Origin: Ehretia macrophylla
Lineage: Eukaryota; Streptophyta; Magnoliopsida; Boraginales; Ehretiaceae
DNA: 64,000 nucleotides
Assembly: GCA_037974665.1 (NCBI GenBank)
Contig: CM075770.1
Location: 64,739,850 to 64,803,849 of the forward strand
Direction of reading: 5' to 3'
This document shows positions 11,746 through 24,605 of the stretch, one piece after another. Position 1 is the stretch's first letter. The number at the start of each line of letters is the position of its first letter. The notes under the pieces are model-generated. The model was not told the DNA's origin. It saw only the letters and a program-made list of their open reading frames with translations, and ran no database searches. A program made the position numbers and the translations under genes.

Positions 11746-12304
11746 GTCATGTTGTGGGCACAATTCCTTTTTGTGTTAATGGTTCACAGTCCCAGCCTAG
11801 AGAGTTGGCCAATTCAAATGGCCCAATGGGCTTAACGACATGCCATCCACTTCAACAACGCAGTATCCTCGAAAGACGTGATATCGACGCTTTGTAGGGC
11901 CCTCTAATGTCCCGCGAGTTAGGTTGTCGTCCTTTTAACAGCTCACGACGTACGATCCGGGACGAAAAAACAGAGTAAAAGAAGAAAAATGGACCGAAAC
12001 TGATGAAAACGTTCGATTTTGAGCTCCAAAAAGGGCACAACGAGCAATGTGGCTGCCCCCGTCGTAGAGCTCTCTGAGAGCTTTGCAACGGCATGTTCTG
12101 CTCCGCATAACTCCTTATGGATCAAAAGTTATGGGCACCGGAGCGACGGAGACTTGGTCACAAGCCTTACGCCCTCGGTTTGCGGGCCCAGCCTCGACGT
12201 GAAGCAAAGTTGTCTTGCCAAAGGTGCCGTGGGATTCGATAATAGAAATGTAGTGGATAAAGTATCTTGGCAACCATAACCGGAGCAAAAAAAATTGAAA
12301 AGTG

Positions 12305-12422
12305 GGGTGCAACACGAGGACTTCCCAGTGGGTCACCCATCTTAGTACTACTCTCGCCCAAGCACGCTTAACTTCGGAGCTCTGATGGGATCCAGTGCAT
12401 TAGTACTGCTATGATCGCACCT
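12305..12422 (-). rRNA. 5S rRNA gene copy 19 (class A)
   Basis: Seven substitutions, including the first transcribed nucleotide. Box A is unchanged. Confidence 0.91.
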
Positions 12423-12981
12423 GTTATGTTGAGGTCACAATTCCTTTATGTGTTAACGGTTCACAATCCCAGCCTAAAGTGATGGCCCATTCAAATGGCC
12501 CAATGGCCTTAATGACAACCCATCCGCTTCAACAACGCAGCACCCTCGAAAGACAGGATATCGACGCATTGTAGGGCCATCTAATGTCCCACGAGTAAGG
12601 TTGTCGTCCTTTTAACAGTTCACGACGTACGATCCAGGTTGGAAAAACAGAGCAATAGAAGAAAAATGGCCCGAAACTGATGAAAACATTTGATTATGGG
12701 CTCCAAAAAGGGCACAGCGAGCAAGCAGGCCACCCCTGTCGTAGAGCTCTCGGAGAGCTTTGCAACGGTATGATGTGCGTCGCGTAACTCCTTACGGATC
12801 AAAAGTTATGGGCACCGGAGCGACGAAGACCTGGTCACAAGCCCTACGCCCTCGGTTTGCGGGCTCAACCTCCACGTGAAGCGAAGTTGTCTTGGCCAAG
12901 GTGCCCTGGGATTCGATAATAGAAATGTAGTGGATAAAGTATCTTGGTAACCCTAACCGGAGCAAAAAAAATTGAAAAGGA

Positions 12982-13099
12982 TGGTGCAACATGAGGACTT
13001 CCCAAGGGGTCACCCATCCTTGTACTACTCTCGCCCAAGCACGCTTAACTTCGGAGTTCTGATGGGATCCGGTGCATTAGGGCTGGTATGATCGCACAC
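12982..13099 (-). rRNA. 5S rRNA gene copy 20 (class A)
   Basis: Six substitutions, including the last RNA nucleotide and nt 2. Box A is unchanged. Confidence 0.92.
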
Positions 13100-13656
13100 G
13101 TCATGTTAAGGGCACAATTCCTTTATGTGTTAACGGTTCACAGTCCAAGCCTAGAGAGATGGCCCATTCAAATAGCCCAATGGGCTTAACGACAACCCAT
13201 CCGCTTCAACAACGCAGCATCCTCGCAAGACATGCTATCGACGCATTGTAGGGGCCTCTAATGTCCCGCAAGTGAGGTTTTCGTCCTTTTAACAGCTCAC
13301 GACGTAAGATCCGGGATGGAAAATAAGGGCATAGATAGAAAAGTGGCCCGAAACTGATTAAATGTTCGATTTTGGGCTCTAAAAAGGGCAAAGCGAGCAA
13401 GCTGGCTACCCTCGTCGTAGAGCTCTCGGAGAGCTTTGCAACGGTATGCTGTGCGCCGCGTAACTCCTTACAGATCAAAAGTTATGGGCACCGGAGCGAC
13501 TGAGACCTGGTCACAAGCCCTACGCCCTCGGTTTGCCGGCCCAGCCTCCACGTGAAGCAAAGTTGTCTTGCCCAAGGTGCTGTGGGATTCGATAATAGAA
13601 ATGTGGTGGATAAAGTATGTTGGCAACCTTAACCGGAGCAAAAAAATTGAAAAGTG

Positions 13657-13774
13657 GGGTGCAACACGTGGACTTCCCAGGGGGTGACCCATCCTAGTAC
13701 TACTCTCGCCCAAGCACGCTTAACTTCGCAGTTCTGATGGGATCCGGTGCATTAGTGCTGGTATGATTGCACCT
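13657..13774 (-). rRNA. 5S rRNA gene copy 21 (class A)
   Basis: Five substitutions, including nt 1 and box C nt 89. Confidence 0.93.
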
Positions 13775-14333
13775 GTCATGTTGAGGGCACAATTCCTTTA
13801 TGTGTTAACGGTTCACTGTCCCAGCCTAGAGAGATGGCCCATTCAGAATGCCAACTGGGCTTAACGACAACCCATCCGCTTCAACAACGCAGCATCCTCG
13901 CAAGACGTGATATCGACGCGTTGTAGGGCACTCTAATGTCCCGCGAGTAAGGTTGTCATCCTTTTTACAGCTCACGATGTACGATCTAGAACAGAAAAAC
14001 AAAGCAAAAATAGAAAAGTGGCCCAAAACTGATGTAAACATTCGATTTTGGGCTCCGAAAAGGGCACAGCAAGCAATGTGGCTGCCGCCGTCATAGAGCT
14101 CTCAGAGAGCTTTGCAACGGTATGTTGTGCACCGCGTAACTCCTTGTGGATCAAAAGCTATGGGCACCGGAGCGACGGAGACCTAGTCACAAGCCTTACG
14201 CCCACGGTTTGCGGGCCCAGACTCCACGTGAAGCGAAGTTGTCTTTCCAAAGGTGCCGTGGGATTCGATAATAGAAATGTGGTGGATAAAGTATGTTGGC
14301 AACCATAACCGGAGCAAAAAAAATTGAAAAGTG

Positions 14334-14451
14334 GGGTGCAACACGAGGACTTCCCAGTGGGTCACCCATCCTAGTACTACTCTCGTCCAAGCACGCTTAA
14401 CTTCGAAGTTCTGATGGGATCCAGTGCATTAGTGCTGGTATGATCGCACCC
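14334..14451 (-). rRNA. 5S rRNA gene copy 22 (class A)
   Basis: Four substitutions (nt 29, 46, 66 and 94). Box A is intact. Confidence 0.94.
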
Positions 14452-15008
14452 GTGATGTTGAGGTCACAATTCCTTTATATGTTAACGGTTCACAGTCCCA
14501 GCCTAAAGAGATGGCCCATTCAAATGGCCCAATGGCCTTAATGACAACCCATCCGCTTCAACAACGCAGCACCCTCGAAAGACGTGATATCGACGTTGTA
14601 GGGCCCTCTAATGTCCCACGAGTAAGGTTGTCGTCCTTTTAACAGTTCACAACGTACGATCCAGGTTGGAAAAACAAAGCAAAAGAAGAAAAATGGCCCG
14701 AAACTGATGAAAACATTAGATCATGGGCTCCAAAAAGGGCACAGTGAGCAAGCTGGCTACCCCTGTCGTAGAGTTCTCGGAGAGCTTTGCAACGGTATGT
14801 TGTGCGTCGTGTAACTCCTTACGGATCAAAAGTTATGGGCACCAGAGCGACGAAGACCTGGTCACAAGCCCTACGCCCTCGGTTTGCGGGCCCAACCTCC
14901 ACGTGAAGCGAAGTTGTCTTGGCCAAGGTGACCTGGGATTCGATAATAGAAATGTGGTGGATAAAGTATCTTGGCAACCCTAACTGGAGCAAAAAAAATT
15001 GAAAACGA

Positions 15009-15126
15009 GGGTGCAACACGAGGACTTCCTAGGGGGTCACCCATCCTAGTACAACTCTCGCCTAGGCACGCTTAACCTCGGAGTTCTAATGGGATCCGGT
15101 GCATCAGTGCTGGTTTGATCGCACCC
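15009..15126 (-). rRNA. 5S rRNA gene copy 23 (class A), diverged
   Basis: Eight substitutions, three of them in box A (nt 50, 62 and 64). Transcription from this copy is doubtful. Confidence 0.88.
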
Positions 15127-15685
15127 GTCATGTTGAGGGCACAATTCCTTTATGTGTTAACGGTTCACAATCCCAGCCTAGAGAGATGGCCCATTCAAAT
15201 GGCCCAATGGGCTTAACTATAACCCATCTGCTTCAACAACGCAACATACTCGCAAGACGTGATATCGGCCAGTTGTAGGGCCCTCTAATGTCCTGCAAGT
15301 AAGGTTGTCGTCCTTTTAACAACTCACGACGTACGATCCGTGATGGAAAAACAAAACGAAAGAAGAAAAATGGCCCGAAACTTATGACAACGTTCGGTTT
15401 TGGGCTCCAAAAAGGGCTAAGCGAGCAAGCTAGCTGTCCCCATCGTAGAGCTCTCGGAGAGCTTTACAACGGTATGCTGTGCGCCGCGTAACTCCTTTCG
15501 GATAAAAAGTTATGCGCACCGGAGCGACGGAGACTTGGTCATAAGCCCTATGCCCTCGGTTTGCTGGCCCAGCCTCCTCGTGAAGCGAAGCTGTCTTGCC
15601 CAAGGTGCCGTGGGATTCGATAATAGAAATGTGGTGGATAAAGTATCTTGGAAACCCTAACCGGAGCAAAAAAGACTAAAAAGGG

Positions 15686-15803
15686 GGGTGCAACACGAGG
15701 ACTTCCCAAGGGGTCACCCATCCTAGTACTACTCTCACTCAAGCACGCTTAACTTCGGAGTTCTGATAGGATCCGGTACATTTGTGGTGGTATGATCGCG
15801 CCC
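15686..15803 (-). rRNA. 5S rRNA gene copy 24 (class A), diverged
   Basis: Eight substitutions, including nt 4 and nt 67. Box A as defined is intact. Confidence 0.88.
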
Positions 15804-16363
15804 GTCGTGTTGATGGCACAATTCCTTTATGTGTTAACAGTTCACAGTCCAAGCCTAGAGAGATGGCCCATTCAGAAGGCCCAATAGGATTAATGACAAC
15901 ACATCCGCTTGAACAACCCATCATCCTCGCAAGACGAGATATCGACGCGTTGTAGGGCCCTCTAATTTCGCATGAGTAAGGTTATCGTCCTTTTAACAGC
16001 TGACGACATACCATCCGGGAAAGAAAAATAGAGCAAAAATTAGAAAATTGGCCCGAAACTGATGAAAATGTTCAATTTTGGGCTCCAAAAAGGGCATAGC
16101 GAGCAAGCTAGCTACCTCTGTCGTAGAGCTCTCGGAGAGCTTTGCATCGGTATACTGTGCGCCGCGTAACTCCTTACGGATCAAAAGTTATGGGCACCGG
16201 AGCGACGGAGACCAGGTCACAAGCCCTACGCCCTTGGTTTGCTTGCCCAGCCTCCACGTGAAGAGAAGTAGTCTTGCCCAAGGTGCCGTGGGATTCGATA
16301 ATAGAAATGTGGTGGATAAAATACCTTGGCATCCCTAACCGGAGCAAAAAAAACTGAAAAAGG

Positions 16364-16481
16364 GGGTGCAACACGAGGACTTCCCAAGGGGTCACCCATC
16401 CTAGTACTACTGTCGCCCAAGCACGCTTAACTTCGGAGTTCTGATGGGATCCGGTGCATTAGTGCTGGTATGATCGGACCC
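16364..16481 (-). rRNA. 5S rRNA gene copy 25 (class A)
   Basis: Three substitutions (nt 5, 70 and 95). One of the best-preserved copies. Confidence 0.95.
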
Positions 16482-17041
16482 GTCATGTTGAGGGCACAAT
16501 TCCTTTATGTGTTAACGGTTCACAGTCCTAGCCTTGAGAGATGGCCCATTCGAAAGGCCGATTGGGCTTAACGACAACCCATCCGCTTCAACAACGCAGC
16601 ATCCTCGCAAGACGTGATATCGACACGTTGTAGGGCCCTCTAATATCCCGCGAGTAAGGTTGTCATCCTTTTAACAGCTCACGACGTACGATCCGTGAAG
16701 GAAAAACAGGGCAAAAAATAGAAAAGTGGCCCGAAACTGATGAAAATGTACGATTTTGGGCTCCAAAAAGGGCACCGCGAGCAAACTGGTTGTCCCCGTC
16801 GTAGTGCTCTGGGAGAGCTTTGCAACAGTATGCTGTGCACCGCGTAACTCCTTACGGATCAAAAGTTATGGGCACCGGAGCGACGGAGACCTGGTCATAA
16901 GCCCTACGCCCTCGGTTTGCTGGCCCAGCCTCCACGTGAAGTGAAGTTGTCTTGCCCAAGGTGCTGTGGCATTCGATAATAGAAATGTGGTGGATAAAAT
17001 ATCTTGGCAACCCTAACCGGGGCAAAAAAAACTGAAAAGGG

Positions 17042-17159
17042 GGGTGTAACACGAGGACTTCCCAAGGGGTCACACATCCTAGTACTACTCTCGCCCAAAC
17101 ACGCTTAACTTCGGAGTTCTGATGGAATCCGGTGCATTAGTGCTGGTATGATCACACCC
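17042..17159 (-). rRNA. 5S rRNA gene copy 26 (class A)
   Basis: Six substitutions, one in box A (nt 61). Confidence 0.92.
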
Positions 17160-17717
17160 GTCATGTTGAGGGCACAATTCCTTTTTGTGTAAACAGTTCA
17201 CAGTCCCAGCCTAGAGAGATGGCCCATTCAAAAGGCCCAATGGTCTTAACGACAACCCATCCGCTTCAACAACATAGCATCTGCGCAAGATGTGATATTG
17301 ATGCGTTGTAGGGCCCTTTAATATCCCGCGAGTAAGGTTGTCGTCCTTTTAACAGCTCACGACGTACGATCCGGGATGAAAAACAAAGCAAAAATAGAAA
17401 AGTGGCCCGAAACTCATCAAAACTATCGATTTTGGGCTCCAAAAAGGGCACAGCGAGAAAGCTGGCTGTCCCCGTCGTATAGCTCTCGGAGAGCTTTGCA
17501 ACGGTATGCTGTGCGCCATGTAACACCTTACAGATCAAAAGTTATGGGCACCGGAACAACGGAGACTTGGTCATAAGCCCTACGCCCTCGGTTTTCTGGC
17601 CCAGCCTCCACGTGAAGCGAAGTTGTCTTGCCCAAGGTGCTGTGGGATTCGATAATAGAAATGTGATGGATAAAGCATCTTGGCAAGGCTAACCGGGGCA
17701 AAAAAAATTGAAAAGGG

Positions 17718-17835
17718 GGGTACAACACGAGGACTTCCCTAGGGGTTGCCCATCCTAGTACTACTCTTGCCCAAGCACACTTAACTTCAGAGTTCTGATG
17801 GGATCCGGTGCACTAGTGTTGGTATGATCGCACCA
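17718..17835 (-). rRNA. 5S rRNA gene copy 27 (class A), strongly diverged
   Basis: Eleven substitutions, with box A nt 57 and four changes in box C (nt 88, 89, 95 and 96). The first nucleotide is also changed. Probably a pseudogene. Confidence 0.85.
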
Positions 17836-18375
17836 GTCATGTTCAGGGCACAATTCCTTTATTTGTTAACGGTTCACAGTCCCAGCCTAGAGAGATGGCC
17901 CATTGAGAAGACCCAATGGGCTTAACGACATCCCATCCACTTCAACAACACAGCATCCTCGCGAGACGTCATATAGACGTGTTGTAGGGCCCTCTAATGT
18001 CCCGCGAGTAAGGTTGTCCTCCTTTTTACAGCTCACGACGTATGATCCGCGACGGAAAAACAGAGCAAAAGAAGAAAAGTAGCCCAAAACTAATGAAAAT
18101 GTTCGGTTTTGGGCTCCAAAAAGGGCACATCGAGCAAGCTGGCTGCCCCCATCGTAGATCTCTCGGAGAGCTTTGCAACGGTATGTTGTGCGCCGCGTAA
18201 CTCCTTACGGATCAAAAGTTACGTGCACCTGAGCGACGGAGACCTGGTCACAAGACCCACGCCCTCGGTTTTCTGGCCCAGCCTCCACGTGAAGCGAAGT
18301 TGTCTTGCCCAAGGTGCTGTGGGATTCGATAATAGAAATGTGGGGGATAAAGTATCTTGGCAACCCTAACCGGAG

Positions 18376-18391
18376 AAAAAAAAATTGAAAA
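18376..18391 (-). terminator. Pol III oligo-T terminator of 5S copy 28 (representative)
   Basis: On the minus strand, a T4 run begins a few bases past the gene end and is followed by a T9 run. The arrangement TTTT-CAA-T8 is conserved behind nearly every 5S copy, as expected for RNA polymerase III termination. Confidence 0.8.
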
Positions 18392-18394
18392 GGG

Positions 18395-18512
18395 GGGTGC
18401 AACACGAGGACTTCCCAGGGGGTCACCCATCCTAGTACTACTCTCGCCCAAGCACGCTTAACTTCGGAGTTCTGATGGGATCCGGTGCATTAGTGCTTGT
18501 ATGATCGTACCC
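18395..18512 (-). rRNA. 5S rRNA gene copy 28 (class A), near consensus
   Basis: Only two substitutions (nt 5 and nt 15). Boxes A and C are intact, with a TATA-like box and oligo-T terminator in place. This is one of two copies closest to the consensus and a good candidate for a functional gene. Confidence 0.96.
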
Positions 18513-18534
18513 GTCATGTTGAGGGCACAATTCC

Positions 18535-18540
18535 TTTATG
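18535..18540 (-). promoter_or_regulatory. TATA-like box of 5S copy 28 (representative)
   Basis: CATAAA on the minus strand ends 23 bp upstream of the predicted start at 18512, and the base at -1 is C. Both are known upstream signals of plant 5S genes. Most spacers in the array keep this box at the same distance. Confidence 0.7.
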
Positions 18541-18573
18541 TTTTAACAGTTCACAGTCCCAGCCTAGAGAGAT

Positions 18574-18599
18574 GGCCCATTCAAATGGCCCAATGGGCT
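18574..18599. promoter_or_regulatory. GGCCCA/TGGGCT motif cluster upstream of 5S copy 28 (representative)
   Basis: Two GGCCCA motifs and one TGGGCT lie 62-87 bp upstream of the predicted 5S start. They resemble plant site II (TGGGCY) elements known from promoters of translation-related Pol II genes. The cluster recurs at the same distance in most units of both classes. A role in 5S expression is my inference. Confidence 0.4.
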
Positions 18600-19070
18600 T
18601 AACGACAACCCATCCAATTCAACAACGCAGCATCCTCGCAAGACGTGATATCGACACGTTGTAGGGCCCTCTAATATCCAGCGAGTAAGGTTGTCATCTT
18701 TTTAACAGCTCACGACGTACGATCCGGGATGAAAAAACAGAGCAAAAATAGAAAAGTGGCCCGAAACTGATGAAAATGTTCGATTTTGGCTCCAAAAATG
18801 GAACCGCGAGCAAGCTGGCTGTCCCCGTCATAGTGCTCTCGGAGAGCTTTGCAACGATATGCTCTGCGCCGCGTCACTCCTTACGGATAAAAAATTATGG
18901 GCACTGGAGCGACGGAGACCTGGTCATAAGCCCTACGCCCCCGGTTTGTTGGCCCAGCCTCCACGTGAAGTGAAGTTGTCTTGCCCAAGGTGCCGTGGGA
19001 TTCGATAATAGAAATATGGTGGATAAAATATCTTGGCAACCCTAACCAGAGCAAAAAAAACTGAAAATGG

Positions 19071-19188
19071 GGGTGCAACACGAGGACTTCCCAGGGGGTC
19101 ACCCATCCTAGTACTACTCTCGCCCAAGCACGCTTAACTTCGGAGTTCGGATGGCATCCGGTGCATTAGTGCTGGTATGATCGCACCC
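19071..19188 (-). rRNA. 5S rRNA gene copy 29 (class A), near consensus
   Basis: Two substitutions (nt 34 and nt 40), with all internal promoter boxes intact. Confidence 0.96.
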
Positions 19189-19746
19189 GTCATGTTGAGG
19201 GCACAATTCCTTTATGTGTAAATAGTTCACAGTCCCAGCCTAGAGAGATTGCCAATTCAAAAGGCCCAATAGGCTTAACGACAACCCATCCACTTTAACA
19301 ACGCAACATCCTCGCAAGACGTGATATCGACGCGTTTTAGGGCCCTCTAATATCCCGCGAGTAAGGTTGTCGTCCTTTTAACAGCTCACGACGTATGATT
19401 CGGGATGAAAAAACAAAGCGAAATTAGAAAATTGGCCCGAAACTGATCAAAACGATCAATTTTGGGCTCCAAAAAGATCACAGTGAGAAAGCTGGCTGTC
19501 CCCGGCGTAGAGCTCTTGGAGAGCTTTGTAACGGTATGCTGTGCGCCGCGTAACTCCTTACGGATAAAAAGTTATGGGCACTGGAGCGACGGAGACCTGG
19601 TCATATGGCCTACGCCCTAGGTTTGCTGGCCTAGCCTTCACGTGAAGCAAAGTTGTCATGCACAAGGTGCCGTGGGATTCAATAATAGAAATGTGGTGGT
19701 TAAAATATCTTGGCAAACCTAACTGGAGCAAAAAAAATTGGAAAGG

Positions 19747-19864
19747 GGGTGCAACACGAGGACTTCCCAAGGGGTCACCCATCCTAGTACTACTCTCGCC
19801 CAAGCACACTTAACTTCGGAGTTCTGATGGGATCCAATGCATTAGTGCTGGTATGATCGCACCC
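19747..19864 (-). rRNA. 5S rRNA gene copy 30 (class A)
   Basis: Four substitutions, one in box A (nt 57). Confidence 0.94.
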
Positions 19865-20422
19865 GTCATGTTGAGGGTACAATTCCTTTATGTGTAAACA
19901 GTTCACAGTCCCAGCCTAGAGAGATGGCCCATTCAGAAGGCCCAATGGGCTTAACGACAACCCATCCGCTTCAACAACGTAGCATCCTCGCAACACGTAA
20001 TATAGACACATTGTAGGGCCCTCTAATTTCCCGCGAGTAAGGTTCTCCACCTTTTAACAGCTCACAACGCACGATCCGCAACGAAAAAACAGAGCAAAAG
20101 AAGAAAAATGGCCCGAAACAGATGAAAACGTTCGATTTTGGGCTCCAAAAAGGGCACAGCGAGTAAGTTGGCTGCCCCCGTCGTAGATCTCTCGGAGTGC
20201 TTTGCAACTGTATACTGTGCGCCGCGTAACTACTTACGGATCAAAAGTTATGTGGACTTGAGCGACGGAGACCTGCTCACAAGCCCTACGCCCTCGGTTT
20301 GCGGTCCCAGCCTCCACATGAAGCGAAGTTGGCTTGCCCAAGGTGCCGTGGGATTCGATAATAGAAATGTGGTGGATAAAGTATCTTTGCAACCCTAACC
20401 GTAGAAAAAAAATTGAAAAGGG

Positions 20423-20540
20423 GGGTGCAACACGAGGACTTCCCAGGGGGTCACGCATCCTAGCACTACTCTCGCCCAAGCACGCTTAACTTCAGAGTTC
20501 TGATGGGATCCGGTGCATTAGTGCAGGTATGATTGCACCC
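20423..20540 (-). rRNA. 5S rRNA gene copy 31 (class A)
   Basis: Five substitutions. The variants at nt 16, 47 and 77 recur in copy 34, suggesting exchange between non-adjacent units. Confidence 0.93.
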
Positions 20541-21099
20541 ATCTTGTTGAGTGCACAATTCCTTTATGTGTTAACAGTTCACAGTCCTAGCCTAGAGAGA
20601 TGGCCCATTCAAAAGGCCCAATGGTCTTAAGAAAAACCCATCTGCTTCAACAACGCAGCATCCTCGCAAGACGTGATATTGATGCGTTGTAGGGCCCTCT
20701 AATGTCCGGTGACTAAGGTTGTCATCCTTTTAACAGCTCACGACGTACGATCCGGGATGGAAAAATAGAGCCAAAGAAGAAAAATGGCCCAAAACTCATG
20801 AAAACATTCAATTTTGGGCTCTGAAAATGGCATAGGGACCAAGCTAGATGCCCCCGTCGTAGAGCTCTCGAAGAGCTTTGCAACGGTATGTTGTGTGCCG
20901 CGTAACGCCTTACGGATCAAAAGTTATAGGCACCAGAGCGACGGAGACGTGGTCACAAGCCCTACGCCCTCGGTTTCCGGGACCAGCCTCCATGTGAAGT
21001 GAAGTTGTCTTGCCCAAGGTGTCGTGGGATTCAATAATAGAAATGTGGTGGATAAAGTATCTTGGCAACCCTAACCGGAGCAAAAAAAATTGAAAAGTG

Positions 21100-21217
21100 G
21101 GGTGCAACACGAGGACTTCCCAGGGGGTCACCCATCCTAGTACTACTCTCGCCCAAGCACGCTTAACTTCGAAGTTCTGATAGGATCCGGTGCATTAGTA
21201 CTGGTATGATAGCACCC
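21100..21217 (-). rRNA. 5S rRNA gene copy 32 (class A)
   Basis: Four substitutions (nt 7, 18, 36 and 46). Box A is intact. Confidence 0.94.
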
Positions 21218-21777
21218 GTCGTGTTGAGGGTACAATTCCTTTTTGTGTTAACGGTTCACAGTCCCAGCCTAGAGAGATGGTCCATTCATAAGGCCCAATG
21301 GGCTTAACGACAACCCCTCCGCTTCAACAATGCAGCATCCTCGCAAGACGTGATATAGACGCGTTGTAGGGCCCTCTAATGTCTGGCGAGGTAGGTTGTC
21401 ATCCTTTTAACAGCTCACAACGTTTGATACGGGACAAAAAAATAAAGCAAAAGAAGAAAAGTGGCCCGAAACTTATGGAAACGTTCGATTTTGGGATCCA
21501 AAAAGGGCACAGTCAGCAAGCTGGTTGCCCCTGTCGTAGAGCTCTCGGAGAGCTTTGCAACGGTATGCTATGTGCATCGTAATTCCTTACGGATCGAAAG
21601 TTATGGGCACCGGAGCGACAGAGACCTGGTCATATGGCCTACGCCCTCGGTTTGCTGGCCTAGCCTCCATGTGAAGCGAAGTTGTCTTGCCCAAGGTGCC
21701 GTGGGATTCGATAATAGAAATGTGGTGGTTAAAATATCTTGGCAACCCTAACCGGAGCAAAAAAAACTAAAAAAGGG

Positions 21778-21895
21778 GGGTGCAACACGGGGACTTCCCA
21801 GGGGGTCACCCATCCAAGTACTACTCTCGCCCAAGCACGCTTAACTTCGGAGTTCTGATGGGATCCAGTGCATTAGTGCTGGTACGATCGCACCC
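21778..21895 (-). rRNA. 5S rRNA gene copy 33 (class A)
   Basis: Four substitutions (nt 11, 29, 80 and 106). Box A is intact. Confidence 0.94.
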
Positions 21896-22454
21896 GTCTT
21901 GTTGAGGGCACAATTCCTTTCTGTTTAAATAGTTCACAGTCCCAACCTAGAGAAATGGGCCATTCAGAAGGCCCAATGGGCTTAACGACAACCCATCCGC
22001 TTCAATAACGCAGCATCCTCGCAACACGTAATATAGAAGTGTTGAAGGGGCCTCTAATGTCCCGCGAGTAAGGTTGTCCTCCTTTTAAAAGCTAACGACG
22101 CACGATCCGCAACGAAAAAACAGAGCAAATGAAGAAAAGTGGCCCGAAACTGATGAAAACGTTCGATTTTGGGCTCCAAAAAGGGCACAGGAAGCAAGCT
22201 GGATGCCCCCGTCGTAGATCTCTCGGAGATTTTTGCAACGGTATGTTGTGCGCCGCGTAACTCCTTACGGATCAAAAGGTATGTGCACCTGAGCGACGGA
22301 GACCTGATCACAAGCCCTACGCCCTTGGTTTGCGGTCCCAGCCTCCACGTGAAGCGAAGTTGTCTTGCCCAAGGTGCCGTGGGATTCGATAATAGAAATG
22401 TGGTGGATAAAGTATCTTTACAACCCTAACCGGAGCTAAAAAAATTGAAAAGGG

Positions 22455-22572
22455 GGGTGCAACACGAGGACTTCCCAGGGGGTCACCCATCCTAGCACAA
22501 CTCTCGCCCAAGCACGCTTAACTTCAGAGTTCTGATGGGATCCGGTGCATTAGTGCAGGTATGATCGCACCC
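22455..22572 (-). rRNA. 5S rRNA gene copy 34 (class A)
   Basis: Four substitutions, three shared with copy 31 located 2032 bp to the left (three units). Confidence 0.94.
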
Positions 22573-23132
22573 GTCTTGTTGAGGGCACAATTCCTTTATG
22601 TGTTAACAGTTCACAGTCCCAGCCTAGAGAAATGGCCCATTCAAAAGGCTTAATGGGCTTAACAAAAACCCATCTGCTTCAACAACGCAACATCCTCGCA
22701 AGACGTGATATTGACACGTTGTAGGGCCCTCTAATGTCCTGTGACTAAGGTTGTCGTCCTTTTAACAGCTCACGATGTACGATCCGGGACGGAAAAATAG
22801 AGCAAAAGAAGAAAAATGGCCCGAAACTGATGAAAACATTCAATTTTGGGCTCCAAAAATGGCATAGCGACCAAGCTGAATGCCCCCATCGTAGAGCTCT
22901 CGAAGAGTTATGCAACGGTATCTTGTGTGCCACGTAACTCCTTACGGATCAAAAGTTATAGGCACCAGAGTGACGGAGAGCTGGTCACAAGCCCTATGCC
23001 CTCTGTTTGCTGGCCCAGCCTCCATGTGAAGCGAAGTTGTCTTGCCCAAGGTGCCATGGGATTCGATAATAGAAATGTGGTGGATAAAGTATCTTGGCAA
23101 CCCTAACTGGAGCAAAAAAAAATTGAAAAGTG

Positions 23133-23250
23133 GGGTGCAACACAAGGACTTCCCAGGGGATCACCCATCCTAGTAATACTCTCGCCCAAGCACACTTAAC
23201 TTCGGAGTTCTGATGGGATCCGGTGCATTAGTGCTGGCATGATCGCACCC
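23133..23250 (-). rRNA. 5S rRNA gene copy 35 (class A)
   Basis: Five substitutions, one in box A (nt 57). Confidence 0.93.
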
Positions 23251-23810
23251 GTCGTGTTGAGGGCACAATTCCTTTTTGTGTTAATGGTTCACAGTCCTAG
23301 CCTAGAGAGATGACCCATTGAGAAGGCCCAATGGTCTTAACGACAACCCATCCACTTCAACAAAGCAGCATCCTCGCAAGACGTGATATCGATGCGTTGT
23401 AGGGCCCTCTAATGTCCCGCGAGTAAGGTCGTTGTCTTTTTAACAGCCCACGACGTATGATTTGGGATGGAAAAACACAGCAAAAATAGAAAAATGGCCT
23501 GAAACTGATGAAAATGTTTGATTTTGGGCTCTAAAAAGGGCACAACGAGCAAACTTCCTGCCCCCGTCGTATTCCTCTAGGAGAGCTTTGCAACAGTATG
23601 ATGTGCGCCGCGTAACTCCGTATGGATCAAAAGTTATGGGCACCGGAGCGACGGAGACCTGGTCACAAGCCCTACGCCCTCGGTTTGCTGGGCCAGCCTC
23701 CACGTGAAGTGAAATTGTCTAGCCCAAGGTGCCGTGGGATTCAATAATAGAAATGTGGTGGATAAAGTATCTTGGCAACCCTAACCGGAGCAAAAAAAAA
23801 TTGAAAAGGG

Positions 23811-23928
23811 GGGTGCAACACGAGGACTTCCTAGGGGGTCACCCATCCTAGTACTACTCTAGCCCAAGCACGCTTAACTTTGGAGTTCAGATGGGATCTT
23901 GTACATTAATGTTGGTATGATCGCACCC
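23811..23928 (-). rRNA. 5S rRNA gene copy 36 (class A), diverged
   Basis: Nine substitutions. Its 5' third shares nt 17, 20, 29 (G-to-T on the + strand) and 40 with copy 41, five units away. Confidence 0.88.
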
Positions 23929-24487
23929 ATCATATTTAGGGCACAATTTCGTTATGTGTTAGTGGTTCATAGTCCCTGCCTTGAGAGATGGTCCATTCAG
24001 AAGGCCCAATGGGCTTAACGACAACCCATCCACTTCAACAACACAGCATCCTCGCAAGACATGATATCGACGCATTGTAAGGCCCTCTAATGTCCTGCGA
24101 GTAAGGTTGTCGTGCTTTTAACATCTCACGACGTACGATACGGGACGAAAAAATAGAGCAAAAAAAGAAAAGTGGCCCGAAACTGAAGAAAACGTTCGAT
24201 TTGGGGCTCCAAAAAGGGCACAGCAAGCAAGCTGGATACCCCTGTCATAGACCTCTCGGAGAGCTTTGCAACGGTATGTTGTGCGCCGTGTAACTCCTTA
24301 CGGATCAAAAGTTATACGCACCAGAGCGACGGAGACCTGGTCACAAGCCCTACGCCCTCGGTTTGCTGGCCCAGCCTCCATGTGAAGCGAAGTTGTCTTG
24401 CCCAAGGTGCCGTGGGATTCAATAATAGAAATGTGGTGGATAACGTATCTTGGCAACCCTAACCGAAACAAAAAAAATTGAAAAGCG

Positions 24488-24605
24488 GGGTGCAACACGA
24501 TGACTTCCCAGGGGGTCACCCATCCTAGTACTACTCTTGCCCAAGCACGCTTAACTTCGGAGTTCTGATGGGATCCGGTACATTAGTGCTGGTATGATCG
24601 CACCC
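24488..24605 (-). rRNA. 5S rRNA gene copy 37 (class A)
   Basis: Three substitutions (nt 26, 68 and 105). Box A is intact. Confidence 0.95.
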
